Both the position numbers and the translations under genes were made by a program. A DNA stretch of 64,000 nucleotides from Methyloradius palustris. GTDB lineage: Bacteria; Pseudomonadota; Gammaproteobacteria; Burkholderiales; Methylophilaceae. The stretch spans positions 496,001 through 560,000 of the forward strand of contig NZ_AP024110.1 of the NCBI RefSeq assembly GCF_019703875.1. The letters are read 5' to 3'. The first letter of the stretch is position 1. Every line of letters starts with the position of its first letter. Below the pieces are notes generated by a model. The model was not told where the DNA came from. It searched no databases and worked only from the letters and a program-made list of their open reading frames with translations. Shown piece after piece: positions 26,125-35,110 of this stretch.

Positions 26125-27198
26125 GTGACAAATAGAGTCAACGAAATTGACATTTTAAGATTTATTGCTGCTATGGCGGTGATGATTTTTCACTATAGCT
26201 TCAGAGGATTTTCTGAAGGTAATATGACAGTTATGTCTTATGGCTATATAACGGCATTCTCAAAATATGGCTTTCTTGGGGTAGAGCTTTTCTTCATGAT
26301 TAGCGGTTTTGTGATTCTGCTTAGTGCGAAAAGTGAGAATCTGAGTAAGTTTTTAATTTCCAGAGTTATCAGACTTTACCCTGCATTTTGGATATGTTGC
26401 ACACTTACTTTCATAATTACAGTTGCTATTGGAGCACCACGCTATCATGCGACATTTATGCAATATTTAGCGAATATGACAATGATAAGTGGCTTTTCTC
26501 ATGTGCCATACATTGATGGTGTGTACTGGTCTTTACTTGTGGAAATTAAGTTTTATGTATTAATAGCTTTGATTTTAGCCTTAAAGAAGCTCAGACATAT
26601 TCAGCTTTATATAACATGCTGGTTCATATTGACTGTAATCCTTCAATTTTTTTCTTTTGGTAAAATTCATAATCTGTTGATATCTGATTACGCCACATAC
26701 TTTATCGCTGGATCGACTTTTTATTTAATTTATAGAGACGGCATATCCGAAAGCAAAATAATTTTGCTTATTTCTTCATGGGTCCTAGCCCTATTTCAAA
26801 GTTATAAGTTAAGCCATTTATTACAGATAACGTATAAAACGGAATTCGATTTTTTAGTTATTTCAGCTGTGCTAACAGTTTTTTATATCATTATGCTTAT
26901 GGTATCGCTTAGAAAAACTGGCTCTATAGCCAGCCACAGTTGGGTAACAATTGGTGCGATAACCTATCCTTTATATCTTATTCATCAAAATATTGGATAT
27001 ATGATATTTAATCTAGCTTATCCATATATTAACTTGCATGTTCTTTTTTGGACTGTAGTGATAACTATTACATTTTTTTCTTACCTAATAAATCGGTTCT
27101 TGGAAAGCAAGCTTCAAAATTTTTTATATAGATTAAATTCACATATTCAAAGTAAATTTACTTCCAATAATCAGCTTAATAAAGTCACTGAGTCGTAA
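26125..27198 (+). CDS. Membrane acyltransferase (acyltransferase-3 family)
   Basis: A 357-residue integral-membrane protein with about ten hydrophobic segments. The family start VNEIDILRFIAAMAVMIFHY carries the catalytic His of the first helix, and GFLGVELFFMISGFVILLSA and SRVIRLYPAFWI follow. These enzymes move acetyl or other acyl groups onto sugars of O-antigens and exopolysaccharides. The GTG start at 26125 is used; AGAGAG lies 5-10 bases upstream, and the overlapping ATG at 26123 is followed at once by a stop. It belongs to the plus-strand group with the kds genes and probably decorates the polysaccharide. Confidence 0.88.
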   Translation: MTNRVNEIDILRFIAAMAVMIFHYSFRGFSEGNMTVMSYGYITAFSKYGFLGVELFFMISGFVILLSAKSENLSKFLISRVIRLYPAFWICCTLTFIITVAIGAPRYHATFMQYLANMTMISGFSHVPYIDGVYWSLLVEIKFYVLIALILALKKLRHIQLYITCWFILTVILQFFSFGKIHNLLISDYATYFIAGSTFYLIYRDGISESKIILLISSWVLALFQSYKLSHLLQITYKTEFDFLVISAVLTVFYIIMLMVSLRKTGSIASHSWVTIGAITYPLYLIHQNIGYMIFNLAYPYINLHVLFWTVVITITFFSYLINRFLESKLQNFLYRLNSHIQSKFTSNNQLNKVTES

Positions 27199-27241
27199 TT
27201 TATGCAGAGTATTAAATATATTTAGATACTAGGACAAAAAT

Positions 27242-28261
27242 ATGCGAAATATCTTTCTCCGAATTTTCTTAGTCATTAGCTTAGCAAGCCCAATAATAGA
27301 CGCACTTGCTGACGATAACTTTTTAATAGGAGATACGCATGTCGCATATTGGAAAGATAATAAGTCCGCAGCATTTTTATTAATGTTCGATGATAGTTGG
27401 CCAAGCCATTGGCAAGTGGTTGCCCCTGAATTGCTAAAACGCGGCATGATTGCTACGTTTTATATTAATCCTGGCAAAGGGGAATATCAAAAGTTTTCTG
27501 ATGAGTGGGAAAATAAGCTCTGGCGGCAGGGCATGGTGTATGGAGACCATACCATGACGCATACTGGCGTTAAAGATATGCAGAATGCTGAATGGGAAAT
27601 AGGTGAGTGCGCTCGAATTATCAGACAGATAAGCCCAGGAAAAGAAAACCGGTTGGTTTCTTATGGACAACCTGGAGGCACAGGTAACTGGCACATTAGT
27701 CAAGACCAATTGGATGCGTTGTTGCAAGAGCATCACCTAATAAATCGTCCAACATTTGATAAGCATGGTGCTGTCTATTTCTTTAAAACAACTGAAGATA
27801 TGCTTGCCCTTGCAGACAAAGCGATCGCCCAAAAAGGCATGGAATACTTAATCATTCATGGTGTTGAGCGTATAGGCCCCAATGTTACTTATCAGGATAT
27901 GTGGGCGCTAAAGCAGGATATATTTCTCCCGCTTCTTGATGGCCTTAAAGCGCGAAGCGACAAAGGGAATCTATGGATTACGGATCATATATCAGAGCAC
28001 CAATACCAAACCGAACGAGATAATGCTGAAGTACGCAAACTCAGTGTGGATCAAAACTTGATTCGGCTGGAATTAGCTGCCCATGTAGATGCTAATTTGT
28101 ATGATTACCCTCTTACCCTTATGACCAACGTTCCAGCTAGCTGGAGCACAGCACTTGTTACGCAAGGCGATATTTTAAAAGTATCGCCCGTTAAAAATGG
28201 GATTATCCAATTTGATGCCATCCCCAATGCGGGCCTTATAAATATCAGGGAAGCTCAGTAA
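27242..28261 (+). CDS. Exported polysaccharide deacetylase-like protein
   Basis: A 339-residue protein with a signal peptide (about 1-23, ending DALA) and a NodB-type carbohydrate esterase domain: LLMFDDSWPSHWQ (metal-binding Asp pair), GMIATFYINPG, and the His motif GDHTMTHTGV (H-x3-H). The third motif is altered (SYGQPGGTGNW). The C-terminal region (about 245-339) looks like a small beta domain. It would remove N- or O-acyl groups from the polymer in the periplasm or outside, opposing the acyltransferase encoded just upstream. The substrate is unknown, and loss of activity through the altered motif cannot be excluded. Confidence 0.82.
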   Translation: MRNIFLRIFLVISLASPIIDALADDNFLIGDTHVAYWKDNKSAAFLLMFDDSWPSHWQVVAPELLKRGMIATFYINPGKGEYQKFSDEWENKLWRQGMVYGDHTMTHTGVKDMQNAEWEIGECARIIRQISPGKENRLVSYGQPGGTGNWHISQDQLDALLQEHHLINRPTFDKHGAVYFFKTTEDMLALADKAIAQKGMEYLIIHGVERIGPNVTYQDMWALKQDIFLPLLDGLKARSDKGNLWITDHISEHQYQTERDNAEVRKLSVDQNLIRLELAAHVDANLYDYPLTLMTNVPASWSTALVTQGDILKVSPVKNGIIQFDAIPNAGLINIREAQ

Positions 28262-28313
28262 TTATCGCTCTGATAGCCTTCAATTAGCTCTTGTCGCTTA
28301 CAAAGTCTGCAAG

Positions 28314-29285
28314 CTAGCTATTGTAAATTTGTAAAATACCGACTACTTTTCTCTCTTCCCCAAGTACTACCATTGAATTGATTCTGGATGCCAGCATTTG
28401 TGCTTCGGCGGTCGCAAACATTTCATTTTGATCAATTGTTTTGGGTGATTTTGTCATGAACTCATATGCTTGAAGTGTTGTTGGGTTTTGATGTGCATTA
28501 AGTGCTCTACGTAAATCGCCATCTGTAATGATTCCTTGTAATTGATCTTCATCTATTACCAGGGCTAATCCTAACCTGCCAGTATTCATGGTTGATACCA
28601 CCTCACGGAAGTTTGATTCAGGTTCACAAAATGGCAGATTTTTTGTTTGCATGACTTCATGAACGCGGGTTAGTAGTTTTTTGCCTAAGCTTCCGCCAGG
28701 ATGAAACCTAGCAAAGTCTTCTGGTTGAAAATCTTTAAGTGTAGACAAGCTAATGGCAAAAGCATCCCCCATGACTAAGGCCGCAGTGGTTGAGTTTGTT
28801 GGGGCAAGATTATTGTTACAAGCTTCACGATCTACGGATATATCCAAAACTGCATCAGCATGTTTAGCCAATGATGAATTTAGATTGCCCGTCATTGCGA
28901 TAATTTTATTTTTTTGCCAGTGTAGAAATGGAATGATTCTAATGATCTCTTCAGTTTCTCCACTATTTGAAATTAAGAGGGCTACATCTTTAGGTTCTAT
29001 CATTCCCAAATCACCGTGAAACGCTTCTCCAGGATGAACAAAAAATGCAGGGGTGCCTGTTGAGGCAAGCGTCGCAGCTATTTTTCTGCCAATTATTCCT
29101 GATTTACCCATTCCGATCATAACAACTCGGCCTTCATTATTCTGGACAATAGCAATTGCTTTAAGAAATTCGTTATCCAGCCTTTCTGACATACTTAACA
29201 AGCTTGAAATTTCAGATGTAATCACTTGTTTTGCAATTGTGAGTATTTCTCCGCGATCAGGCATTTTTTTCAGAAACTCCGGCAA
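28314..29285 (-). CDS. kdsD: Arabinose-5-phosphate isomerase (KpsF/KdsD type)
   Basis: Converts ribulose-5-phosphate to arabinose-5-phosphate, the first committed step to Kdo. The 323-residue protein has an SIS domain (about 40-175; MIGMGKSGIIGRKIAATLAS, SNSGETEEI) and two CBS domains (about 205-323), the standard KdsD/KpsF layout. It is the only minus-strand gene in a long plus-strand run and is divergent from the polymerase gene at 29600. A sigma-54 promoter match on its strand lies about 200 bases upstream. With kdsA and kdsB-kdsC it completes the whole route to CMP-Kdo within 6 kb. Confidence 0.94.
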   Translation of the reverse strand: MPEFLKKMPDRGEILTIAKQVITSEISSLLSMSERLDNEFLKAIAIVQNNEGRVVMIGMGKSGIIGRKIAATLASTGTPAFFVHPGEAFHGDLGMIEPKDVALLISNSGETEEIIRIIPFLHWQKNKIIAMTGNLNSSLAKHADAVLDISVDREACNNNLAPTNSTTAALVMGDAFAISLSTLKDFQPEDFARFHPGGSLGKKLLTRVHEVMQTKNLPFCEPESNFREVVSTMNTGRLGLALVIDEDQLQGIITDGDLRRALNAHQNPTTLQAYEFMTKSPKTIDQNEMFATAEAQMLASRINSMVVLGEERKVVGILQIYNS

Positions 29286-29357
29286 TATTTAGGTGGTGTA
29301 GATAAAGAGTCTATCTTCATGAAACAGATACATATTTGAAATGAATCCTTAAATCAA

Positions 29358-29399
29358 TTTATGGCTAAAAACAAATTAAATTTAGGTAAAAGCCATAAA
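29358..29399. repeat. Inverted repeat upstream of the paired sigma-54 sites
   Basis: Perfect 9-bp arms TTTATGGCT and AGCCATAAA are separated by 24 AT-rich bases. It is not followed by a T-run on either strand, so a terminator is unlikely; an activator site is possible. Confidence 0.4.
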
Positions 29400-29485
29400 A
29401 CTAAAGCAATAATATATTTATACTATCTGTAATTAAATGGTTAACTATTTAATTTATCTGGAAAAGTACTATGTATGCATACAAA

Positions 29486-29500
29486 GCAATTTAAATGCCT
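29486..29500 (-). promoter_or_regulatory. Possible sigma-54 promoter for kdsD
   Basis: Minus-strand AGGCATTTAAATTGC keeps GG-N10-GC and the full TTGC; it differs from TGGCAC at the first and sixth bases. The predicted leader before kdsD is about 190 bases, longer than usual. Confidence 0.4.
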
Positions 29501-29514
29501 GGCTCGATTTTTGC
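29500..29514 (+). promoter_or_regulatory. Sigma-54 promoter match upstream of the polymerase operon
   Basis: TGGCTCGATTTTTGC has one mismatch to TGGCAC-N5-TTGC and exact GG-N10-GC spacing. The expected start near 29526 gives a leader of about 75 bases before 29600. Confidence 0.65.
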
Positions 29515-29599
29515 ACGTGAGTAATGATTAGTCAGGGCAGATACAGCGTAGAATCAAATGGTAGCTTTTAATAATTGAATCCAAGTATTCCAGACCCTT

Positions 29600-31021
29600 A
29601 TGAATTTAAAATTAATGTTGTACGGCTTAGGCTTGATCGGAGTTTCGTTCATAGCTGGATTATTCGCCGTTGTATATTCCTCGCTTGCCGGAGAAAAGAT
29701 TCTACTTTTAGCTGGTTTGCCTGCATTGTTGGCTCTAGGGGTATTTCTTGCCTTAGATAAGACTAAATTGTTCATTTTGATTCTTTTCTTCAGGTCGGCA
29801 GCCGACATCATATTTGCAACTGCTTCATTTGGTTCATTTGGTATAGGCGGGCTAATCAATCTGCTGGTAATTGTAATTGCACTGATGTTTGTATTAGAGC
29901 GCCCCAGCGGGTTTACTAAGCTAATGGCTTCTATATGGCTGCCATTGTTGTTTATTGCTATTCTTTCAATTAGTTACACGCCTGATATTGGGGGCGCGCT
30001 TAAAACATTGAATGCGCTCTTGACCTATTTTTCCGTTTTTGTGATTGCTTTTTATTTGGTAAAAGATAAATCTGATTACAAATACTTTATTAATCTGATT
30101 TTGCTTTCTTCGATATTACCTGTACTTTATGCCTTTGTTGATATCGGCCTGCATTTTGGCCATATGGGTAATGGCGATAATCGATTAAAAAGCACATTTG
30201 GGCATGCGAATATTTTTGCTTTTTACTTAGTGCTAGTGATATCACTTCTGTTTTACAAGATAAAAAGCACTGCGATGGAATTGAGCCAATTTATTAAAAT
30301 TGGTTTTTTCTTTTATATGTTAGTTTTAATGGGTCTTCTATTACTTACCCAAACACGCAGTGCTTGGGGAGCCTGTCTATTCACATTCGCGATCTATGGC
30401 CTAATTTTTGAGCGTAGATATCTGGTTTATTTAATGTTAAGTGGTTTTTTTGCGCTATTGATTCCCAGTGTCAGGGATCGCGTATTGGATTTGGGCGCCG
30501 GAAATGAATATGTGCAATACGCCAAACTAAATTCATTTGCTTGGCGCAAACTGCTCTGGCAATCAGCACTTGATTGGATGGAGCCTGTGCGATATGTGTT
30601 CGGTTATGGATTGGAATCATTTAAGTACCGATGTACTGATTTTTTCCCTGGCGGTATAAGCTTTGGGGCGCATAGTATTTTTATTCAATGGTTTTTCGAA
30701 ACTGGCATAGTTGGTATTCTGACTGCGGTTTGGATGTACTTCAAAATGATATTTACTCTTAAAGATGGATTGAAGTCTGATCGCGTTGGGACAGTGATTA
30801 CACTTCTGATTATTGCTGGCTATATGATGGAAGCATACTCAGACAATATATTGGTTTATCTTTCTTTCAATTGGTACTTCTGGTTTTTTATGGGTGCTAG
30901 CTGCGCTTTAGTTATATCAGAACGAAATAAAATTGCTCCTACTAACGATGACTCAGGCGTTTCAGACTCTGCGGCACCTGAGAAAAAGAATAGATTTTCA
31001 ACGCGTGGGTTGGCACGATGA
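29600..31021 (+). CDS. O-antigen ligase/Wzy-type polymerase
   Basis: A 473-residue integral-membrane protein with about eleven hydrophobic segments. The Wzy/ligase core is visible: GNGDNRLKSTFGHANIFAFY in the large periplasmic loop region, LLLTQTRSAWGACLFTFAIY, and a C-terminal loop with GAHSIFIQWFFETGIVG. It should join flipped repeat units into polymer. The stop overlaps the next start (ATGA at 31018), so it is coupled to the acetyltransferase gene. It starts the operon that follows the sigma-54 site at 29500. A ligase role cannot be excluded, but the EPS context favours polymerase. Confidence 0.88.
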   Translation: MNLKLMLYGLGLIGVSFIAGLFAVVYSSLAGEKILLLAGLPALLALGVFLALDKTKLFILILFFRSAADIIFATASFGSFGIGGLINLLVIVIALMFVLERPSGFTKLMASIWLPLLFIAILSISYTPDIGGALKTLNALLTYFSVFVIAFYLVKDKSDYKYFINLILLSSILPVLYAFVDIGLHFGHMGNGDNRLKSTFGHANIFAFYLVLVISLLFYKIKSTAMELSQFIKIGFFFYMLVLMGLLLLTQTRSAWGACLFTFAIYGLIFERRYLVYLMLSGFFALLIPSVRDRVLDLGAGNEYVQYAKLNSFAWRKLLWQSALDWMEPVRYVFGYGLESFKYRCTDFFPGGISFGAHSIFIQWFFETGIVGILTAVWMYFKMIFTLKDGLKSDRVGTVITLLIIAGYMMEAYSDNILVYLSFNWYFWFFMGASCALVISERNKIAPTNDDSGVSDSAAPEKKNRFSTRGLAR

Positions 31022-31542
31022 TTCAGGATATGGACTGGGAAGCTGATTTAGCCCGTTACTCTTCTTCAAAACCTTTTTCTCACGAGCAATCTATCTGGGC
31101 TATCTGGGTCTATCGCTTTGGCCGTCGTACTGGTGAATTGCAGCCGGGCTTGCGCCAACGCTGCTATACCAAAATATATTGGTTATTGTTCAGAATAGTA
31201 GAGACTATCACTGGTATCAGTTTACCAAAGTCATGCAAAATTGGGCCCGGTCTTCGCATCTGGCATTTTGGCAATATTTTCATACATCCAGAATCTGTTA
31301 TTGGAGCAAACTGCACATTGAGGCAGGGTGTGACAATTGGTAACCGTGTTGAAAATGGTGCGGCACCAGTCATTGGCAATAATGTTGATTTCGGGGCTTA
31401 TGCGCAGATACTGGGTGGTATCACGATAGGCAATAATTGCAAAATTGGTGCAATGTCTGTGGTCTTATGTGATGTACCTGATGGAGCAACAGCAGTAGGG
31501 GCACCTGCTCGTATCATTCATGCCAAGTCCGAGAGTATTTAA
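31018..31542 (+). CDS. Serine-acetyltransferase-like hexapeptide acyltransferase
   Basis: A 174-residue left-handed beta-helix protein: an N-terminal helical part (about 1-70) and hexapeptide repeats (about 75-165; IGPGLRIWHFGNIFIHP, VIGNNVDFGAYAQILGGITI, AVGAPARII). The His of the WHFGNIFIH region sits where SAT/NeuD-type enzymes have the catalytic His. Enzymes of this type within EPS operons usually acetylate a sugar or a lipid-linked intermediate rather than serine. It overlaps the polymerase gene by four bases. Confidence 0.85.
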   Translation: MIQDMDWEADLARYSSSKPFSHEQSIWAIWVYRFGRRTGELQPGLRQRCYTKIYWLLFRIVETITGISLPKSCKIGPGLRIWHFGNIFIHPESVIGANCTLRQGVTIGNRVENGAAPVIGNNVDFGAYAQILGGITIGNNCKIGAMSVVLCDVPDGATAVGAPARIIHAKSESI

Positions 31543-31596
31543 TTAGCTGCACTTGGCGGCATTCAAATTTCAAAAGTTCTCAGAAAGGCTAGTGCA

Positions 31597-32826
31597 GTGA
31601 GCCAGTATCCAATCGCTTATTTTATTAACCAGTATCCCAAGGTAAGTCATAGTTTTATTCGAAGAGAAATATTGGCCTTAGAAAAGCAGGGGTTTAATAT
31701 TTTAAGAATATCTCTGCGCGGTTGGGATACCGAGGTGGTAGATCCGGAAGACAAGCTAGAGCGCGAGCGTACAAAGTACGTATTGCAATCAGGATTGTTA
31801 GGTTTAATAGTCCCTGTGATAAGAACGTTTTTTCAACATCCGTTTAAATTTATATCAACGCTTAAACTGGCTATCAAAATGGGTTTACATGCAGATCGTG
31901 CATGGCCATTTCACCTTATTTATTTTGCAGAGGCTTGTAAACTTTTGCCTTGGTTGCAGGATTTTAATGCCAAGCATGTGCATGTGCATTTTGGCAGTAA
32001 CTCAACTGAAGTCATCATGTTGGCACATGAGCTTGGTGGTCCTCCGTATAGTTTTACCGTGCACGGCCCAGAAGAGTTCGATAAACCTGAATTTTTGAAA
32101 CTTGGCGAGAAAATTAAACGTTCTGTATTTGTGGTGGCAATTACTTCTTACTGTCGTAGCCAATTATATCGATGGGCGGATTATAAGGATTGGTACAAAG
32201 TGAAAGTAGTGCATTGTGGTTTAGAAGAGGCTTTTTATAATGTATCTGCCCCCCTTATTCCAGAAGCCCCTCGTCTGGTTTGTGTCGGACGCCTTTGCGA
32301 GCAAAAGGGGCAACTTTTATTGATTGATGCATGTAGGTTGATTGCAGATAAAGGAATAGATTTTGAATTGGTATTAGCGGGCGATGGAGAGATGCGTAAA
32401 GAAATTGAAGCGCTGATTGCCAAATACGATTTGCAATCCAAGGTAAGAATTACAGGCTGGATTAGTAGCAATCAAGTTCGTGATGAAATTCTTGCAGCTC
32501 GAGCACTTATATTGCCGAGTTTTGCTGAGGGCTTGCCGGTTGTGATCATGGAAGCAATGGCTTTAAAACGTCCTGTATTAACTACCTATGTAGCGGGAAT
32601 ACCTGAGCTAGTGATTGCTGATGATACAGGATGGTTATTCCCCGCTGGCGATGTGGATGGATTGGTCACGGTGTTGGAGGATTTCTTGAACACCTCAAAA
32701 GAGAGACTTGCTGCAATGGGCGAGGCTGGATATAAGCGCGTTTTAGAGCGACATTCCGTAGATGTCGAGGCTGGAAAGTTGGCAAAGTATTTTAAAGCCT
32801 TGCCAACTCATGACTCAAATAAGTGA
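31597..32826 (+). CDS. Glycosyltransferase family 4
   Basis: A 409-residue GT-B enzyme with an N-terminal acceptor domain (YFINQYPKVSHSFIRREILAL, typical of the AmsK/WcaL-like group) and a C-terminal nucleotide-sugar domain (RLVCVGRLCEQKGQ, VLAGDGEMRKEIEALI, LPSFAEGLPVVIMEAMALKRP with the E-x7-E motif). It adds one sugar to the lipid-linked repeat unit on the cytoplasmic face. The start is GTG 31597, with AAAGG about eight bases before it. Donor and acceptor cannot be read from the sequence. Confidence 0.9.
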   Translation: MSQYPIAYFINQYPKVSHSFIRREILALEKQGFNILRISLRGWDTEVVDPEDKLERERTKYVLQSGLLGLIVPVIRTFFQHPFKFISTLKLAIKMGLHADRAWPFHLIYFAEACKLLPWLQDFNAKHVHVHFGSNSTEVIMLAHELGGPPYSFTVHGPEEFDKPEFLKLGEKIKRSVFVVAITSYCRSQLYRWADYKDWYKVKVVHCGLEEAFYNVSAPLIPEAPRLVCVGRLCEQKGQLLLIDACRLIADKGIDFELVLAGDGEMRKEIEALIAKYDLQSKVRITGWISSNQVRDEILAARALILPSFAEGLPVVIMEAMALKRPVLTTYVAGIPELVIADDTGWLFPAGDVDGLVTVLEDFLNTSKERLAAMGEAGYKRVLERHSVDVEAGKLAKYFKALPTHDSNK

Positions 32827-32836
32827 TGGCATATTT

Positions 32837-34012
32837 ATGTATCTAATCCAGTGTCTTTTTTCTTTGATCATCATCATTCTGGCCATTCCCGTTTTGTTGT
32901 TTTTTGTACAAATCTTATTCTCTTTATTCCCGTTGAGCAGTCGCCAAATAACAACCAATCGCAGTTCAATCGCAGTTTTGGTACCTGCACACAATGAGTC
33001 GAATGGAATAATTGCGACAATTACGTCAATAAAGGCACAACTCAATACAGGAGATCGATTGTTGGTCGTTGCTGATAACTGTGATGACGATACTGCAGAA
33101 ATCGCAAAAGCGAACGGTGTGGAGGTTATTCAGCGCACAAGTGAGAATCAGCGTGGAAAAGGCTATGCCTTAGATTTCGGTGTGCGATATCTGGAGGCTG
33201 ATCCTCCTGATATCGTTATTATTGTGGATGCTGATTGTATCGTTCATGATGATGCATTAAATCGGTTAGCATTTGAGTGTATAAGCCTAGGAAGGCCCAT
33301 ACAGGCTTTGTATTTGATGAACTCTCCTGGAAATGATGGTTTGAAAACAAAGGTGGCAGAGTTTGCCTGGGTGGTAAAAAACTGGGTAAGGCCATTAGGT
33401 TTTCTGAGGCTGAATTTGCCATGCCAGCTGATGGGTACGGGTATGGCTTTCCCTTGGCTGTTATTGAAAGAGGCTGACTTATCCAGCGGGCACATCGTCG
33501 AAGACATGAAGTTGGGTATTGATTTTGCAAGATTATCTAAAGCGCCCCATTTCTGTCCCGATGCGTTGGTCACTAGTACTTTCCCAATAAATGCGGAAGG
33601 CGTTAAATCTCAACGTACACGCTGGGAGCACGGTCACTTGGGTATGATTGTTAAGGAAGGCCCTGCATTATTGCGAGAAAGTTTGGTGAAGGCTAATCTA
33701 GAACAGCTCTTTATGACTTTAGATATGTGCGTGCCGCCTTTGGCAATGCTCATTATTCTAATATTCGCCATGTCACTACTAGGCGCAGTTCTTGCTCTAT
33801 TTAATCATCAGTTATATCCGTGGTTATACGTCTGGAGTTTGCTAGTAACTATGGCGATTTCAGTGATATTAGCTTGGCTCAAATATGGGCGAAATATTTT
33901 GTCGATTAGCCATTTAATTTATATACCCTTTTATGTGCTCAGCAAAATACCTTTGTATGTGAAGTTTGTGGTGAAAAGACAGGTTGAGTGGGTGCGTTCA
34001 CGTCGAGACTAA
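32837..34012 (+). CDS. Membrane glycosyltransferase family 2
   Basis: A processive-type GT2 of about 391 residues: an N-terminal membrane segment (about 5-30), a GT-A catalytic domain (SIAVLVPAHNESNGIIATI, VVADNCDDDTAEIA, IVDADCIVHDDALNRLA, IVEDMKLGIDFA, QRTRWEHGHLGM, corresponding to the D, DxD, ED and QxxRW motifs), and three C-terminal membrane segments. This layout resembles cellulose/hyaluronan-type synthases, but within a Wzx/Wzy locus it more likely adds a side or backbone sugar. Starts at 32810 (overlapping the previous gene) and 32837 are both possible; neither has a strong ribosome site. Confidence 0.87.
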   Translation: MYLIQCLFSLIIIILAIPVLLFFVQILFSLFPLSSRQITTNRSSIAVLVPAHNESNGIIATITSIKAQLNTGDRLLVVADNCDDDTAEIAKANGVEVIQRTSENQRGKGYALDFGVRYLEADPPDIVIIVDADCIVHDDALNRLAFECISLGRPIQALYLMNSPGNDGLKTKVAEFAWVVKNWVRPLGFLRLNLPCQLMGTGMAFPWLLLKEADLSSGHIVEDMKLGIDFARLSKAPHFCPDALVTSTFPINAEGVKSQRTRWEHGHLGMIVKEGPALLRESLVKANLEQLFMTLDMCVPPLAMLIILIFAMSLLGAVLALFNHQLYPWLYVWSLLVTMAISVILAWLKYGRNILSISHLIYIPFYVLSKIPLYVKFVVKRQVEWVRSRRD

Positions 34013-34061
34013 TGTTTTCTGATGAGTTGTTCCTAAGTCGTAATATCTAGAAATAATAAAT

Positions 34062-35057
34062 ATGATTAATAAGAGGTTTGGCGTATTAGATGGATGGAGG
34101 GGTATCGCCATTATCCTTGTTCTATTGGCCCATTTATTTCCACTAGGGCCAAGTAATGGTCATTTGAATGTAGCATCTGGTATCGCAGGCATGGCCATTT
34201 TTTTCTGTCTATCTGGCTTCTTGATGACCCATCATTTGATTAATCGGCCAAATGTTGTTGATTTTCTTATACGTAGATTTTTCAGAATTTTGCCATTAGC
34301 TTGGCTATATATGGGCTTTGTCTTGTGGTTACACCCAGTAACTTATGACGTGTGGCTAGCTCACATATTTTTATATGCAAATTACCCTCCAAAGCCATTA
34401 ATTTCTACTACAGATCATATGTGGAGTTTATGTGTAGAAATGCATTTTTATCTTGGGATTGCATTACTAGCAGGCTTGTTGAAGAGGAATGGGTTACTGA
34501 TGATTCCTATTCTCTGTGTTCTATTTACATTGCTAAGAGTTTTTTATGGCATGCATCATTCTGTGATTTCTCACTTTCGTGTGGATGAAATTCTGGTAGG
34601 TGGAATATTGGCACTGATTTTTAATAATCAATTTATTAATACTGACATCAGTAATTACTTAAAAACGTTTTTATCAAAAATTAATCTGCTGCTGATTCTT
34701 ATTATGTTTTTAATTAGTTGCCACCCAGCTATCGGATGGATGGAGTATGTAAGACCATATCTTGCAGCTTTGCTAGTTGGATCTACATTATTTAATCTGG
34801 ATAGTGGTTTGAAGAAGCTATTGAACCACCGTGTTTTGGGCTACATCGCAACAATCTCATTTGCTTTGTATGTGTTGCATCCGTTGCTGGCGAGTACATG
34901 GCTAGGAAGCGGTGATTTAATCGAAAAATATGCAAAAAGGCCCTTGCTTCTTGCCGCTGTATTGATAGCAGCACATGTTTCTACTTTTTATTATGAAAAG
35001 CGATGGATAAATTTTGGCAAATATATTTCTGAACTTATCTCACACAGAACGCAGTAA
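34062..35057 (+). CDS. Membrane acyltransferase (acyltransferase-3 family), second copy
   Basis: A 331-residue protein with about ten hydrophobic segments. The family start RFGVLDGWRGIAIILVLLAH has the catalytic His; IAGMAIFFCLSGFLMTHHL, FLIRRFFRILPLAWLYM and SLCVEMHFYLG follow. It is distinct from the copy at 26125, so at least two acylation steps or sites are likely on the polymer. It follows the GT2 gene by 49 bases in the same direction. Confidence 0.9.
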   Translation: MINKRFGVLDGWRGIAIILVLLAHLFPLGPSNGHLNVASGIAGMAIFFCLSGFLMTHHLINRPNVVDFLIRRFFRILPLAWLYMGFVLWLHPVTYDVWLAHIFLYANYPPKPLISTTDHMWSLCVEMHFYLGIALLAGLLKRNGLLMIPILCVLFTLLRVFYGMHHSVISHFRVDEILVGGILALIFNNQFINTDISNYLKTFLSKINLLLILIMFLISCHPAIGWMEYVRPYLAALLVGSTLFNLDSGLKKLLNHRVLGYIATISFALYVLHPLLASTWLGSGDLIEKYAKRPLLLAAVLIAAHVSTFYYEKRWINFGKYISELISHRTQ

Positions 35058-35110
35058 TAAACCTTTCATAAGTTAAGTTGAATATTCAGCCATATAACAA
35101 AGGGACTATG

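Larger units (their letters stand above)
29286..29599. other. Divergent control region between kdsD and the polymerase gene
   Basis: 314 AT-rich bases with no gene. It contains an inverted repeat at 29358-29399 (TTTATGGCT/AGCCATAAA with a 24-base loop) and two sigma-54 promoter matches that meet head to head at 29500. The inverted repeat lies about 100-140 bases upstream of the plus-strand site, a usual distance for an enhancer-binding activator. Confidence 0.55.
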
